From positions 148,773,425 through 148,837,424 of the forward strand of contig NC_084483.1 of NCBI RefSeq assembly GCF_030035675.1: a DNA stretch of 64,000 bases, given 5' to 3'. The DNA comes from Rhineura floridana (Eukaryota > Chordata > Lepidosauria > Squamata > Rhineuridae). A model generated the notes under the pieces. It searched no databases, had not been told where the DNA came from, and was given only the letters and a program-made list of their open reading frames with translations. A program made the position numbers and the translations under genes. Shown here piece after piece: positions 21,967-41,168 of this stretch; within the stretch, counting starts at the first letter, position 1; each line of letters begins with the position of its first letter.

Positions 21967-22131
21967 CAAGAATTCCTGCTTCACAGTCTGTAACGCCCCA
22001 TTTCTTCAGCCCAAGTTTTGACAGCTGTGGCAGTCTTTCTGTCCTTTCTAGCTTACTGAGGCAGACATCCGCCTCATCCACCCAGGGCAGCATCAGCACT
22101 TTAATCTTTGGTAGGATATTTAAGCTGTCAA
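21967..22131 (-). other. NLRC4: NLRC4 penultimate coding exon
   Basis: It is 165 bp, phase 1 at both ends, encoding DSLNILPKIKVLMLPW and on to CEAGILG. A consensus donor (GTAAGT) lies on one side and TTTTTTCAG on the other. An L2 tail ends about 5 bases beyond the CAG, so the ancestral branch-point region has been replaced. Confidence 0.85.
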
Positions 22132-22136
22132 CTGAA

Positions 22137-22811
22137 AAAACATTTATTTATTTATTAAATTTATATCCCACCTTTCCTCCCAGAAGGACCCCAGGGCGGC
22201 AAACAAAAACACTAAAAGCACCCTAAAACTTCTTAAAAACAAAAGACTTTAAAACATCTGAAAAACATATTTTTTTAAAAAAAAAAAATCTTTAAAAACA
22301 TCTTCAAAAGCAATTCCAGCACAAACACAGACTGGGATAAGGTCTCTACTTAAAAACCTTGTTAAAAGAGGAAGGTTCCCTCCCTCTGAGGCTAGTCTTC
22401 CCCAGCTGGTTAGGACCTGCTCAGCTTGCCACAGCTGCATAGCCCCTTCGTTGTCTGCAACTGCCAGCTAGGGGGCAACTGGGCTCCTTGGGACTATGCA
22501 ACTTGCCCATGGCTGCACAGGTGGCAGGGCATGTAACCCCTGAGCCACTCACAGTGGGTGTGATATTTAGCTGGCCCTTGACACCCAGGAGACACGAGCG
22601 GGGATTTGAACTCACAGACTCTGCACTCCCAGCCAGGCTCTCCTCCACACTGTGCTATACCAGCTGTCTAATATTTAAGGAGAGTGAATTCCAAAGGGTA
22701 TGTGCCACAACACTAAAGGTCCACTTCCTATGTTGTGTGGAACAGACCTGATAAAATTATATTAGCAGGAGGCCCTCACCTGCAGAGTACAGTGATCGAC
22801 TAGGTATATAA
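22137..22811 (-). mobile_element. L2 3' fragment, interrupted by a SINE
   Basis: It begins with the L2 3' end in inverse orientation (ATTTATTTATTTATT, then ATATCCCACC) and continues past the SINE at 22409-22659 with sequence shared with the L2 at 60600-60740 (for example CCTATGTTGTG and GGAACAGAC). Confidence 0.75.
22409..22659 (-). mobile_element. tRNA-derived SINE (second family)
   Basis: The - strand starts TATAGCACAGTGTGGAGG, has a box-B-like GAGTTCAAATCC, and runs through GTGTCTCCTGGGTGTCAAGG. A 7-bp target duplication CCAGCTG flanks it (22402-22408 and 22660-22666). It sits inside the L2 fragment. It differs from the SINE family at 62941. Confidence 0.75.
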
Positions 22812-22813
22812 GG

Positions 22814-22912
22814 CAGGGCCGTTCCAAGGGGCAGCCAGGTGGGGCACTGGCCCGAGGGCCCCTGAGGCTACAAGAGCCCCTGGGGGCCCCCTTTGCTCCC
22901 CTTCTGTGATTG
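22814..22912 (+). mobile_element. hAT-type non-autonomous transposon fragment
   Basis: It starts CAGGGCCG and shares, inverted, the GGGCACTGGCCC and GGCCCCTG blocks with one end of the complete copy at 37322-37765. Only one end is present; it runs directly into L1 sequence. Confidence 0.6.
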
Positions 22913-23740
22913 ACGGCAGGATTGCTGCCGTGGATCGCAGGGTGAGAGATTTGGATTTCCTGGCTGTGATGGATCCTGGAGACAAATATTACGGTTTGGA
23001 ACTCAGCGCTGTCCCTGAAGGAATTGAAGAGATTGGAGATAAAGATATTATCGGTTCAAAAAAATTCCTGGACTGGAAGGATTTGATGGAACTTGAAATG
23101 GAGAAAGTTAACAGAATTAATCCCGGTTTTGTGTCAATGGAAAAATCTTCAAGAGATGTGCTAGTGTATCATGTAAAAAAGAGGAACAGAGATGCGGCTT
23201 TGCAACAATACTTCAGTGATACGTTCGGAATTGATGGCAAGAAAATATCTGTGATAAAGGAAATTCCTATCAGACTCTTATTATATGACTATGACAGCAA
23301 GATTATTGGGTGTGTAAAGATGGAAGATGGAAGATGGAACCAATACGGATAATGGAAGAAGAGCGATTTGAAATTACTGGACTTAGTAGACTTGATCAGT
23401 TGGATTAATTGACATGTTTATCTAGAAAAAAAATTGATGGACATATATCTCAAGGATTGGAAACTTCTCTTTGACTTTTTGTGGAAGAATAAAATGATAT
23501 GATGTTAATGAGATTTAAAACCAATTAAGATAACCGCTGGAGGAAGGTGATTTTATAATCTATTAAGAGACAGGCTTGTTATATATTATAGATTTATAGC
23601 TGAACTATGACAAATCGTAAGTCAATATTCTTATATATATATATTTTCTTTTTTTATTGTATTAGTTATTGATTTGTGTTTTTTCTTTTTGTATTGTTTT
23701 GGTTTTGAAAATTTGAATAAAAATTAATTGAAAAAAAAAA
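22913..23740 (+). mobile_element. L1-type LINE fragment: ORF1 end plus 3' UTR with poly(A)
   Basis: An open stretch to 23352 encodes about 146 residues resembling the C-terminal nucleic-acid-binding part of L1 ORF1 (RDVLVYHVKKRNRD, IDGKKISVIKEIP). It is followed by an AT-rich tail with AATAAA-like sequence and a 10-base A run at 23731-23740. No ORF2 lies between ORF1 and the tail, so it is either a half-L1 type derivative or an internally deleted copy. The assignment is by pattern only. Confidence 0.55.
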
Positions 23741-23756
23741 GTAATCTTCCAAGCTC

Positions 23757-24297
23757 TGCACTTACTACTTACCCTCATTATCTCCAAACCAAGAGACCCC
23801 GTGTGGAGCCACGACGGGAGAGGCTGAGGTTGGACTTCTCTCACCTCCTCCTCCTCTCGCTGCTGCCGCTGGCCGCCCAACTGGCCAGTGCAGACGGAGT
23901 CACCGGCGAGGAAGATTTGGAGGGGGCCCCCTTGGAGGCAGGACCTTCTGGCTATAGGACCAGTCACTGGAGCTATGCAGACAAGGCAGAGGGGGTCTCT
24001 GATTTTCCCTGTTGTGGGGGTCACATGCAGTCCCCCATCAACAGCAACACGACGGCCACCCTCTTTTGTCGCCAGCTAAAGCTCGTCCTGCTCTCTGATC
24101 AAAATCTGCCTCCTGGAGAGATGCTCCACTTTCACACAGGCCCGCTGAGGCTTGAGTCATGGAGCCTCGCAGCTGGCGGGCGCTCCTACCCCCCTCGGGA
24201 GGAAGGCAAGGCAAGAGAAATGGTGGCAAACTGCACCAGGAGAGCGATAACCTTTTACCTGCTTGTTGCCCTCCTCATAATTTCAGCTTTCTGACAC
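23757..24297 (+). pseudogene. Carbonic-anhydrase-like intronless partial copy
   Basis: The frame (about 180 residues to the TGA after 24294) has a signal-peptide-like stretch (LLLLSLLPLAAQLASADG), an acidic linker, then HWSYADK, CCGGHMQSPINSNTTAT and LPPGEMLHF. These resemble the beginning of the alpha-carbonic-anhydrase domain of secreted or membrane forms such as CA9, CA12 or CA14. The domain then breaks off: the zinc-ligand histidines are not seen, and after about 50 unrelated residues the frame ends in a hydrophobic segment (ITFYLLVALLIISAF) like a membrane anchor. There is no intron, which suggests a retroposed transcript. It cannot be an active anhydrase. It is either a processed pseudogene or a new small membrane-protein frame; I favour the former. 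Confidence 0.5.
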
Positions 24298-24507
24298 TTT
24301 TATAGAGTGGGGAGGGCGGCTGATGGGCTTCCCTTGGTGAATTCTGACTTTTATACTATGTTTATCTATTTGTTTATGTTTTCTGCTTTGTAAATTAATT
24401 TGATATTTTTTATTGTACCTTGTGTATTCTATTGTAAACCGCTTTGAGATTTTTTAGATAGTAAGCGGTCTATAAATGGAAATAATAAATAAATAGATAA
24501 ATAAGTA
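24298..24507 (+). repeat. L2-like 3' tail after the carbonic-anhydrase-like copy
   Basis: It ends with GTAAACCGCTTTGAGATTTT, AAGCGGTCTATAAATGG and AAAT/AGAT repeats, the standard L2-type 3' terminus. No L2 coding sequence precedes it. Confidence 0.7.
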
Positions 24508-24893
24508 CATTCATATGATCTGGGCCACCGAAAACAAAATGGCTAGGTTGTGTTCTGGTGAAGACCAAATAGAAGTTGGGGTGTGGTGATAGGAACCACA
24601 CACCAAAATAACACATATGTGACAAACTACCCACCAAAAAATATAAAATGTGCTAATGAGTTTCCGCAACAATGGTGATTCTGGATGTATAAATAAAGAT
24701 GTTATTTTTACTTATTAAATTTTCCATGCTAAGAGGAAATATAGATGAAATGTAAAAAAATATGGGCTGGCATTTTGATGACAATGTCATGTGCACGGTG
24801 CAAAAAAATTGTGTGCATGAGCAGTACCAATTCAACATTAAACCTCTATCTGGATGCAGCCTTATGCTTTTAAGGATTTAAATAGGAAAGGGT
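24508..24893. other. Intergenic spacer, nothing recognised
   Basis: No coding motif, repeat or hairpin was identified on either strand. Confidence 0.4.
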
Positions 24894-26383
24894 TTGTTGT
24901 TGTTATGTGCCTTCAAGTCGACTACAACTTATGGCAACCCTATGAATCAGCGACCTCCAAGAGCATCTGTCGTGAACCACCTTGTTTAGATCTTGTAGGT
25001 TCAGGTTTGTGGCTTCCTTTATGGAATCAATCCATCTCTTGTTTTGTCTTCCTCTTTTTCTACTCCCTTCTGTTTTTCCCAGCATCATTGTCTTTTCTAG
25101 TGAATCATGTCTTCTCATTGTGTGTCCAAAGTATGAAAACCTCATTTTCATCTTTTTAGCTTCTAGTGATAGTTCTGGTTTAATTTGTTCTAACACCCAA
25201 CTATTTGTCTTTTTCGCAGTCCATGGTATGCGCAAAGCTCTCCAACACATTTTAAATGAGTTGATTTTTCTCTTATCTGCTTTTTTCACTGTCCAACTTT
25301 CACATACATACATGCATAGAGATCGGGAATACCATGGTCTGAATGATCCTGACTTTGGGGTTCAGTGATACATCTTTACATTTGAGGACCCTTTCTAGTT
25401 CTCTCATAGCTGCCCTCCCCAGTCCTAGCCTTCTTCTGATTTCTTGACTATTGTCTCCAGTTTGGTTAATGACTGTGCCAAGGTACTGATAATCCTTGAC
25501 AAGTTCAATGTCCTCATTGTCAACTTTAAAGTTACATAAATCTTCTGTTGCCATTACTTCAGTCTTCTTGATGTAGTCCTGCTGTTGTGCTTTCCTCTTT
25601 AACTTTCATCAGCATTTGTTTCAAATCCTTACTGGTTTCTGCTAGTAGTATGGTATCGTCTGCATATCTTAAATTATTGATATTTCTCTCTCCAATTTTC
25701 ACACCTCCTTCATCTTGGTCCAATCCCGCTTTCCGTATGACATGTTCTGCATATAGATTAAATAATTAGGGTGACAAAATACACCCCTACCTCACACCCT
25801 TTCTGATGGGGAACCAATTGGTTTCTCCATATACTGTCCTTACAGTAGCCTCTTGTGCAGAGTATAGGTTGCGCATCAGGACAATCAGATGCTGTGGCAC
25901 CCCCATGTATTTTAAAGCATTCCATAGTTTTTCATGATCTACACAGTCAAAGGCTTTGCTGTGATCTATAAAGCACATGGTGATTTTCTTCTGAAATTCC
26001 TTGGTCCGTTCCGTTATCCAATGTATGTTTGTGATATGATCTCTGGTGCCTCTTCCCTTTCTAAATCCAGCTTGGGTGTCTGGCATTTCTCACTCCATAT
26101 ATGGTAAGAGCCTTTGTTGTACAATCTTGAGCATTACTTTACTTGCATGGGATATTAGGGCAATAGTTCAATAATTACTACATTTCCTGGGATCCCCTTT
26201 ATTTGGAATTGGGATGTATATTGAACTCTTCCAGTCTGTGGACCATTGTTTAGTTTTCCATATTTCTTGAAAAACATTTTGTCAAAATTTCGACAGATTC
26301 AGTCTCAGTAGCTTGTAGCAACTCTATTGGTATGCCATCTGTTCCTGGTGATTTGTTTCTTTCAAGTATTTTAAGAGCAGCTT

Positions 26384-26974
26384 GAATGAATGAATGAATG
26401 AATGAAACTTTATTTTTACCCCGCCCTTTTTCCAAACTGGAACTCAGGGCGGCTTACAAATAAAACTACATGTAGTTAAAAACATAGAAAAACATACAAT
26501 TGAAATACAATTAAACAATGCACAACCTTAAAACCTTAAAAGGCACTTAAAAATCTAAAAACAATTAAAAATAATACAAATAATAATATAAAACAATAAA
26601 ACAAGCCTTGTAAAGCCCAGTCCTAAACACCTTCTATCCCAAAAGCACATCGGAATAAAAAAGTCTTTACTTGCCGACGGAAGGATGGCAAGGAGGGGGC
26701 CATTCGTGCCTCGCTAGGAAGGGAGTTCCAGAACCTAGGAGCAGCCACTGAGAAGGCCCTATCTCGCGTCCCCACCAATCGGACTTGCGAGGGTGTTGGA
26801 ACTGAGAGAAGGGCCTCTCCTGAAGATCTCAGGGCCCGGGCAGGCTTATACAGAGAGATACGGTCTGACAAATAGCCTGGACCTGGGCCGTATAGGGCTT
26901 TAAAGGTCAAAAACAGCACTTTGAATTGTGACCGGAAACAAACTGGCAGCCAGTGGAGCTGTTCTAACAATGTG
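26384..26974 (-). mobile_element. L2 3' fragment nested in BovB
   Basis: The - strand encodes the L2 C-terminus (LEQLHWLPVCFRSQFK, FWNSLPSEARM, FRRQVKTFLF) and ends in GAAT/TTCA repeats. The BovB sequence AGCTT is duplicated at both sides (26379-26383 and 26975-26979), and removing the L2 restores BovB homology. The coding part is open for 115 codons, so it is younger than its host. Confidence 0.88.
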
Positions 26975-28485
26975 AGCTTTCACCTCACATTCTAGAATTT
27001 CTGGTTCTTCATCATACGGTTCCTCCATGAATGAATTTGTCATCCTGTCATCTCTTTTACAGAGTTCTTCAGTGTATTGCTTCCATCTTTTATTTCATCT
27101 TGGTCAGTCAGTGTGTTTCCCTGTTGATTATTCAACATCCCTACTCTTGGTTTAAATTTCCCTTTCATTTCTCTAATCTTTTGGAATAGGGCTCTTGTTC
27201 TACCCTTTTGTTGTCCTCTTCTATTTCTATACAATAACTATTGTAATAGTTTTCTTTGTCCCTACGTACTAGTCGTTGTATTCTTGCATTTAGGGTTCTG
27301 ACCGTGTTTCTATCTCCTTTTGCTTTTGCTTTCCTTCTCTCTTTAACCATTTGAAGAGTTTCTTCAGTCATCCATTGAGCTCTTTCTCTCTTATTAACTA
27401 GAGGTATTGTCTTTTTGCATTCTTCCCTGATAATGTCTCTGACTTCACTCCATAGTTCTTCTGGTTCTCTGTCAACTAAGTTTAAAGACTCAAACCTGTT
27501 CCTTATTTGATCTTTGTATTCTTCTGGGATGTTATTTAAATTGTATTTTGGCATTATGGTTGCTTTGTTGTTCTTCTTTAGCTTTCCTCTGATTTTCGAT
27601 ATGACCAGTTCATGATCTGTACCGCAGTCTGCTCCTGGTCTTGTTTTCACAGAAAGGGCGGAACTTCTCCATCTTCTGCTGCCAATTATATAATCCATTT
27701 GATTCCTATATTGACCAGTTGGTGATGTCCCCATGTACAGTCGTCCTTTTGGTTGCTCAAAAAAGTGTTCACAAGAAACAAATTATTGGCTCCACAGAAT
27801 TCAATAAATCTTTCTCCTGCTTCATTTCTGTCTTCTAAGCCCCATTTCCCCACAATTCCTAGTTCTTCTCTGTTCCCTGCTTTTGCATTCCAGTCCCCCA
27901 TGGTTATCAGAACATCTTGTTTTGGTGTGTGATCAATTTCTTCCTGTACTTCTGCATAAAATCTGTCCAATTCCTCCTTCTTCTGCGTTTGCTGTTGGAG
28001 CACAGACTTGGATAATAGTTATGTTAATAGGTTTCCCATTTAATCTTATTGTTATCACTCACTCAGACCTTGTGTTGTAGCTCCTAATTGCTTTTGCTAC
28101 ATCACTTCTCACTATTAAAGTAACCCCATTTCTTCTTAATTTCTCATTTCCTGCATAAAATATTTTGTAGTTGCCCGATTGAAAATGTCCCATTCCTGTC
28201 CATTTTAATTCACTCACATCAAGTATTGTAATGTTGATACGTTCCATTTCTTGCTTGACAATTTCTAACTTTCCCTGGTTCATGCTTCTCACATTCCATG
28301 TTCCTATTATGTGCGTTGTACAATTCCGCACTCTCCTTTCGCATCTGTGCCCATCAGCCTCTGGGCTTCCTTTTGGCTTTGACCCAGCTGCGTCATTAGT
28401 CACAGCGCTACTCGTACTTGTCCTTTGTTCTTCCCCAGTAGCTCGGTGAGTACCTTCTGACCTGGGGGTCTCATCTTCCAGCACT

Positions 28486-28815
28486 AAGAACATAAGAACA
28501 TAAGAAGAGCCTGCTGGATCAGGCCAGTGGCCCATCTAGTCCAGCATCCTGTTCTCACAGTGGCCAACCAGGGGCCTGGGGGAAGCCTGCAAGCAGGACC
28601 CGAGTGCAAGAACACTCTCCCCTCCTGAGGCTTCCGGCAACTGGTTTTCAGAGCATGCTGCCTCTGACTAGGGTGGCAGAGCACAGCCATCACGGCTAGT
28701 AGCCATTGATAGCCCTGTCCTCCATGAATTTGTCTAATCTTCTTTTAAAGCCATCCAAGCTGGTGGCCATTACTGCATCTTGTGGGAGCAAATTCCATAG
28801 TTTAACTATGCGCTG
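28486..28815 (-). mobile_element. CR1 3' end nested in BovB
   Basis: It is a 330-bp 5'-truncated CR1 whose 3' octamer tail (AAGAACATAAG on the + strand) is at 28486. It is nearly the same sequence as the 3' end of the CR1 at 8165-8496. The target duplication AGCACT flanks it (28480-28485 and 28816-28821). Confidence 0.9.
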
Positions 28816-29067
28816 AGCACTATCTCATGTTGCATTTTGGACACTCTGTTCATAGGGTTTTTGTGGTAAGAGATATTCAGAGGTGGTTTATCATTGCCTT
28901 CCTCTGACTTTGGATGCATCTTAGTCTGGTGTCTCAGCTTTGACGATTCCGCCTTGGGTGCTCCTGCTAGGAGTCTAGTCTCTTGGTCTAGACTCCTGAC
29001 GGCATTGCTCTCAGTTTCTTCAACACTCTCAAACCCCCTCACCACGTTAAGGTGTGCATCTTAGAGG

Positions 29068-29770
29068 GGGAGGGAAGGGTATAAGGGAGTAAATGCATCT
29101 GTATGCCTGACCTGAAATAGGGAACTAGCAATTTCCAACGTAAATTAAGAGCCAACTTCAGTCTTATAATTGGAACAAGGGATGACGCAAACCCCTACTT
29201 GTCTGATATGGATTGATGCAGATAGAGGTGATGGAGGTAGTCAAACAAGGCAAATACCAGCTGGTGCCTCTCCTAGCAATTGCCACTTGGGCAATATCGA
29301 ATTAAACCTTTAACATCAAAATTGTCTTAGTCTAACACTGGGCCTCCATACGTGCATCCTGATGTAGCAACAGCAGTCATCTCCAGGATAACATTGTCTC
29401 AAGATACAATTCCTTACTTTTTAATCTCATGATTTATGAATAATTTACTACTACATTTTCTAGGGATTTTTCCTGAAAAAGGTAATAGCTTCATTCCAAG
29501 AGTGGATAGGTGGTGATAAGCTAGGATGTTGAAAGGAAGAAGAAACAATTCGACAGGCAATCAAGGAAGGGTTAAAGCTCAGTGGCAGAGCAAAAATAAT
29601 AATAAAACAAATGCGATATAATAATTGTTTATAAATAATTTTCATTTCAGCAAATCCATTTCAGGGGCCCCTTCGTCCTGTGCCCTGTGCCTGTGCACCT
29701 GTTGCACCTGCCTAGTTATGGCACTGCTTTTGCATACAGGTTAAATCCCTGCCTTTAAGGCACGAGGTAG
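29068..29770. other. YIPF4 5' flank, nothing recognised
   Basis: No repeat family or coding motif was identified. This is where the 5' half of a divergently transcribed NLRC4 would be expected from synteny, but no CARD or NACHT coding sequence was seen on the - strand. Confidence 0.45.
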
Positions 29771-39698
<9,928 letters not shown>

Positions 39699-40434
39699 CC
39701 TGCAGTGCTGGTTTTGGACAGGAACAATACCTTAATTTGCCATGAAGACTGATGAAACGTCTGATTGAAAAGACAAGTGACTGTGTCATATCTTGCTGTC
39801 AAGGTTTTAGTGGTAATCCAAATATATATGTGTATATTATTTAAGCAGTTTTAGTTACATTAGAGATTTATAACAGAGTTTTAGGTTTAAGACTTGTTAG
39901 ATTTTTATTGAACAAAGGTAAGAACATTGCAGAGCCTAAAGTTAGATAGCCTAAAGTTGCAGAGTAACAGCTTAGTCCTTGTACTTTTGGCACAAGTAAC
40001 ATATGATTAATACATTAAATTGAAGTGGAATTCCAGTTACTGTTAATAGTTCAGTTCTTGCTTTCAACATGACACATTCTGTAGATATATTTATGAACCC
40101 ACTCCTGATTATTCAGACTAGCCTGTAATCAAGACATGACCCTTAATGTAGTGCCTTGCACACTCTTGATTTGGCCATTATAAATTCTGATTCTAAAATG
40201 TCCATCCATATGTAGGCTTAGGGTATTTCATTGTTAAGCAGGTAGCTTGCGTAACAGTTTGAAGATCCAAGTGTTTGAATTAGGCCTTGTTTTTTAATTA
40301 AAAATGTATGTATGCCATAAAATGTTTTTTACAGTGTTGATTTTAAAATCTCTGGATTTTCAGCTTTGCAGCAGTGATGATAAGTTGGGAAAGACATTTA
40401 AATAAATCTGAACAATATCTTGTAATGGAATAAA
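39699..40434 (+). other. YIPF4: YIPF4 3' UTR, probable minimum extent
   Basis: The first AATAAA followed by a T-rich stretch that I accept as a polyadenylation signal is at 40429-40434. A longer 3' UTR using downstream signals is possible; the sequence to about 43 kb is AT-rich and lacks other genes. Confidence 0.5.
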
Positions 40435-41044
40435 CAGTGCTTCTCCAAAACTATACTTCTTTTTATAACACCTCGTTTTGCTGTTTTGACCCAATATTGT
40501 TCATTGTTGGGGTTATATACTACTATTTATGGTAAAATGACACTCCTTAATACAAGATTGATACCTGATGAACAAGAATGACAGCAGTTAAGCTTTGACT
40601 GGCAACAGAATTAAACATCTGCTTTGATGACCAAGATAATTTTGACTTAGTTTGAAAATATTATTGAAATGGCTGTTTCATCTTAGATCAATATTAGCTT
40701 TTTACCACCAAGGAAAGTAGGAAACTTAATGAAAGTTGTGCTTTTACCTATAAAGGCTGGTTTAATGTGATTTAGCATTTTCACAGTACATCTTGAGTCC
40801 AATCCATTTATGGAGCTCTATACCCACAAGCATGTGTGCATCACTTGCGAATTGGGAACCAACAGATACTAATTGGATGCACATCCAAACAGGGATACAG
40901 TCAGCCTTCAAATAAGATGCACCTTTGCATGTGTATTTGAATTCACATCCTCACCCACATTCTTAAGTAATTACTCATGTGTTAGTGGGCAATATCCAGA
41001 GTCATACTTGCAGTAGAACCATTGAAACCAATGTGCATTTCAGT

Positions 41045-41160
41045 CAGAGCTTGGAAAAGTTACTTTTTTAAACTACAACTCCCATCAGCCCCAGCCAGTA
41101 TGGACACTGGATTGGGCTGATGGGAGCTGTAGTTCAAAAAAGTAACTTTTTCAAGCTCTG
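41045..41160. mobile_element. hAT-type hairpin MITE, 116 bp
   Basis: The inverted ends pair CAGAGCTTGGAAAAGTTACT with AGTAACTTTTTCAAGCTCTG (about one mismatch), and the pairing continues through ACTACAACTCCCATCAGCCC. The exact 8-bp duplication ATTTCAGT flanks it (41037-41044 and 41161-41168). Confidence 0.9.
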
Positions 41161-41168
41161 ATTTCAGT

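Larger units (their letters stand above)
16365..22131 (-). pseudogene. NLRC4: NLRC4 relic: last two coding exons only
   Basis: NLRC4 is the CARD-NACHT-LRR protein that assembles the NAIP-NLRC4 inflammasome on bacterial flagellin or secretion-system rod proteins in the cytosol. Two coding exons are visible on the - strand: 21967-22131 (acceptor TTTTTTCAG, donor GTAAGT) and 16365-16681 (acceptor CCCTAG, stop TAA at 16365-16367). Both junction phases agree (G + GT gives Gly). The roughly 159 residues match the C-terminal leucine-rich repeats of mammalian NLRC4: VLMLPW, LPQLSKLGLKKW, NLMTNDGWL, LTGWQFD. The intron holds an L2 LINE in antisense. Going upstream, the CARD, NACHT and earlier LRR exons should lie before YIPF4 at 30200, but no long - strand host frame exists there and an L2 3' end sits a few bases from the first acceptor. 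The two exons are not themselves broken. It is most likely a truncated relic; a rearranged gene with exons elsewhere is the alternative. Confidence 0.78.
24894..29067 (-). mobile_element. RTE-BovB LINE, broken, with two nested insertions
   Basis: Read on the - strand from 29067, a 5' region (GCACACCTTAACGTGGTGAG) leads into the endonuclease (IIGTWNVRSMNQGKLE, ITMGDWNAKAG, GTDHELV). The reverse transcriptase follows (KSPGTDGIP, TQAGFRKGRGTRDHI, CFIDHSKAFDCVDHEKLW), then the C-terminal part (YVCESWTVKKADKRK, YFGHTMRRHDSLEKTM) and the 3' end at 24894 (TCGACTTGAAGGCACATAAC). These are diagnostic BovB motifs. The frame is split by many stops and frameshifts plus an L2 (26384-26974) and a CR1 (28486-28815). 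It lies between the NLRC4 relic and YIPF4, where NLRC4 exons would be expected. Confidence 0.92.
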
